Program-made: the position numbers and the translations under genes
From: CALBTQ01 sp036743315
GTDB taxonomy: Bacteria > Lernaellota > Lernaellaia > Lernaellales > Lernaellaceae
Length of the DNA stretch: 14,527 nt
Direction: 5' to 3'
Assembly: GCA_036743315.1 (NCBI GenBank)
Contig: DAINPV010000066.1
Location: 1-14,527, forward strand
Shown: piece after piece, positions 13,798 through 14,527 of the stretch
Numbering within the stretch: position 1 is the first letter of the stretch
How the letters are laid out: each line of letters starts with the position of its first letter
Notes under the pieces: generated by a model
The model's input: only the letters and a program-made list of their open reading frames with translations
Told to the model about the DNA's origin: nothing
Database searches by the model: none

Positions 13798-14527
13798 ATG
13801 CGCATTCTGGTCACCAACGACGACGGCTTCAATTCGACGGGCATCACCGTCCTCGCCGAGGCAATGAGCGCCTTGGGCGAGGTGATCGTCGTCGCGCCCG
13901 ACGGCAACCGCAGCGCGGCGGCCCACAGTCTCACTCTCGATCGTCCCTTGCGCCTCAAGAAGGTGCGGCCCAATTGGTACGCTTGCGACGGCACGCCCTC
14001 CGATTGCGTGCACCTGGCGCTCAACGGTCTGCTGCGCGACGACCGCCCGGCGCTGGTCGCCGCGGGCATCAACCACGGCGCGAACATGGCGCAGGACATC
14101 ACCTACAGCGGCACGGTCATGGCCGCGCTCGAAGCGATGATGATCGGCGTGCCGTCCTTCGCCATCAGCCTGGATGCTTTCCACGATTTCGAGTTTTCCG
14201 GGGCGGCGCACTTTGCCCCGAAGGTCGCGCGCGTCGTGTTGGACAATCATCTGCCGCCCGGTACGCTGCTGAACGTCAACGTGCCCAATCTGCCCGTCGA
14301 ACGCATCAAAGGCGTGCGGGCGACACGGCTGGGCAATCGTCTGTATGGCGACGAGATCGAAGAGAAGGTCGATCCGCGCGGCAAGAAATATTACTGGATC
14401 GCCGGGCTCGAACGCGGCTTCGTCGAGATCGAGGGCAGCGACATGGTGGCGGTGCACGACGGTTATATCTCGGTGACGCCGATCCATTTCAAACTGACCG
14501 ACGACGACTACCTGGAACATTTGAAGA
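13798..14527 (+). CDS. surE: 5'/3'-nucleotidase SurE (3' end outside window)
   Basis: SurE is a metal-dependent phosphatase that releases phosphate from nucleoside monophosphates and is linked to stationary-phase survival. The ATG has AGGAG at 13789-13793 and gives the family start MRILVTNDDG. Metal-site residues are at the canonical positions: Asp8 and Asp9 (NDDGFNSTGI), Ser39 (NRSAAAHS) and Asn92 (GINHGAN). The conserved block ITYSGTVMAALEA follows near 101-113, and SVTPIHFKLTDDDY appears near the window end. 243 codons are visible. Relatives are about 250-270 residues, so only a few residues are missing. It is divergent from the methyltransferase gene. In several Deltaproteobacteria surE follows the same infC-to-tRNA-Pro block and precedes pcm, nlpD and rpoS, which would lie beyond this window. 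Confidence 0.95.
   Translation, partial: MRILVTNDDGFNSTGITVLAEAMSALGEVIVVAPDGNRSAAAHSLTLDRPLRLKKVRPNWYACDGTPSDCVHLALNGLLRDDRPALVAAGINHGANMAQDITYSGTVMAALEAMMIGVPSFAISLDAFHDFEFSGAAHFAPKVARVVLDNHLPPGTLLNVNVPNLPVERIKGVRATRLGNRLYGDEIEEKVDPRGKKYYWIAGLERGFVEIEGSDMVAVHDGYISVTPIHFKLTDDDYLEHLK

Noticed and set aside
13588..14520. The - strand frame of the methyltransferase stays open for 311 more codons upstream of the chosen ATG
   Set aside because: That part is antisense to surE, which has all its catalytic residues, and the translation there is low-complexity His/Arg/Val-rich text typical of a GC-rich shadow frame.

Overview
This GC-rich window is a compact, ordinary-looking stretch of bacterial chromosome, with no insertion sequences, prophage genes or CRISPR arrays that I can see. 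The order infC-rpmI-rplT-pheS-pheT-ihfA-merR-tRNA-Pro, followed by surE, resembles what is known from Deltaproteobacteria in the old sense (Desulfobacterota, Myxococcota and neighbouring MAG lineages). I infer a Gram-negative member of that group: there is a lipoprotein with a PEGA domain, IHF alpha is present, and there are Wzt_C-like domains of the kind used with surface polysaccharides. The exact taxon cannot be read from this window.

Region 1 (1-4724, + strand) is a tightly coupled five-gene operon. It contains the ribosome-associated GTPase gene hflX (5' end outside the window), an exported protein with a FlgT/DUF2066-like look, a small PEGA lipoprotein, an AI-2E-family membrane transporter and a membrane-anchored phosphodiester glycosidase. 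All four junctions are stop/start overlaps of one to four bases. Region 2 (4725-5210) holds a promoter, tRNA-Val(GAC) and about 300 bases of strongly folded leader that includes a terminator-like hairpin.

Region 3 (5211-10670, + strand) is the translation operon: IF3, L35, L20 and both PheRS subunits, then IHF alpha and a MerR-type regulator, the last two probably also served by an internal promoter. Two starts here are non-standard. infC begins at an AUA codon preceded by a near-perfect Shine-Dalgarno sequence, and merR begins at TTG. thrS and a pheM-like attenuator, both present in the E. coli version of this cluster, are absent here.

Region 4 (10671-10841) holds tRNA-Pro(GGG) between two hairpin terminators. 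Region 5 (10840-13587, - strand) is one large gene of 915 codons. It encodes an N-terminal SAM-dependent methyltransferase, several beta-sandwich modules resembling the Wzt C-terminal polysaccharide-binding domain, and in the middle a second methyltransferase half-domain that has lost its SAM-binding motif. I did not recognise this architecture and consider it the most novel item in the window. Region 6 (13588-14527) is a divergent promoter region and surE, a nucleotidase gene cut by the window end.
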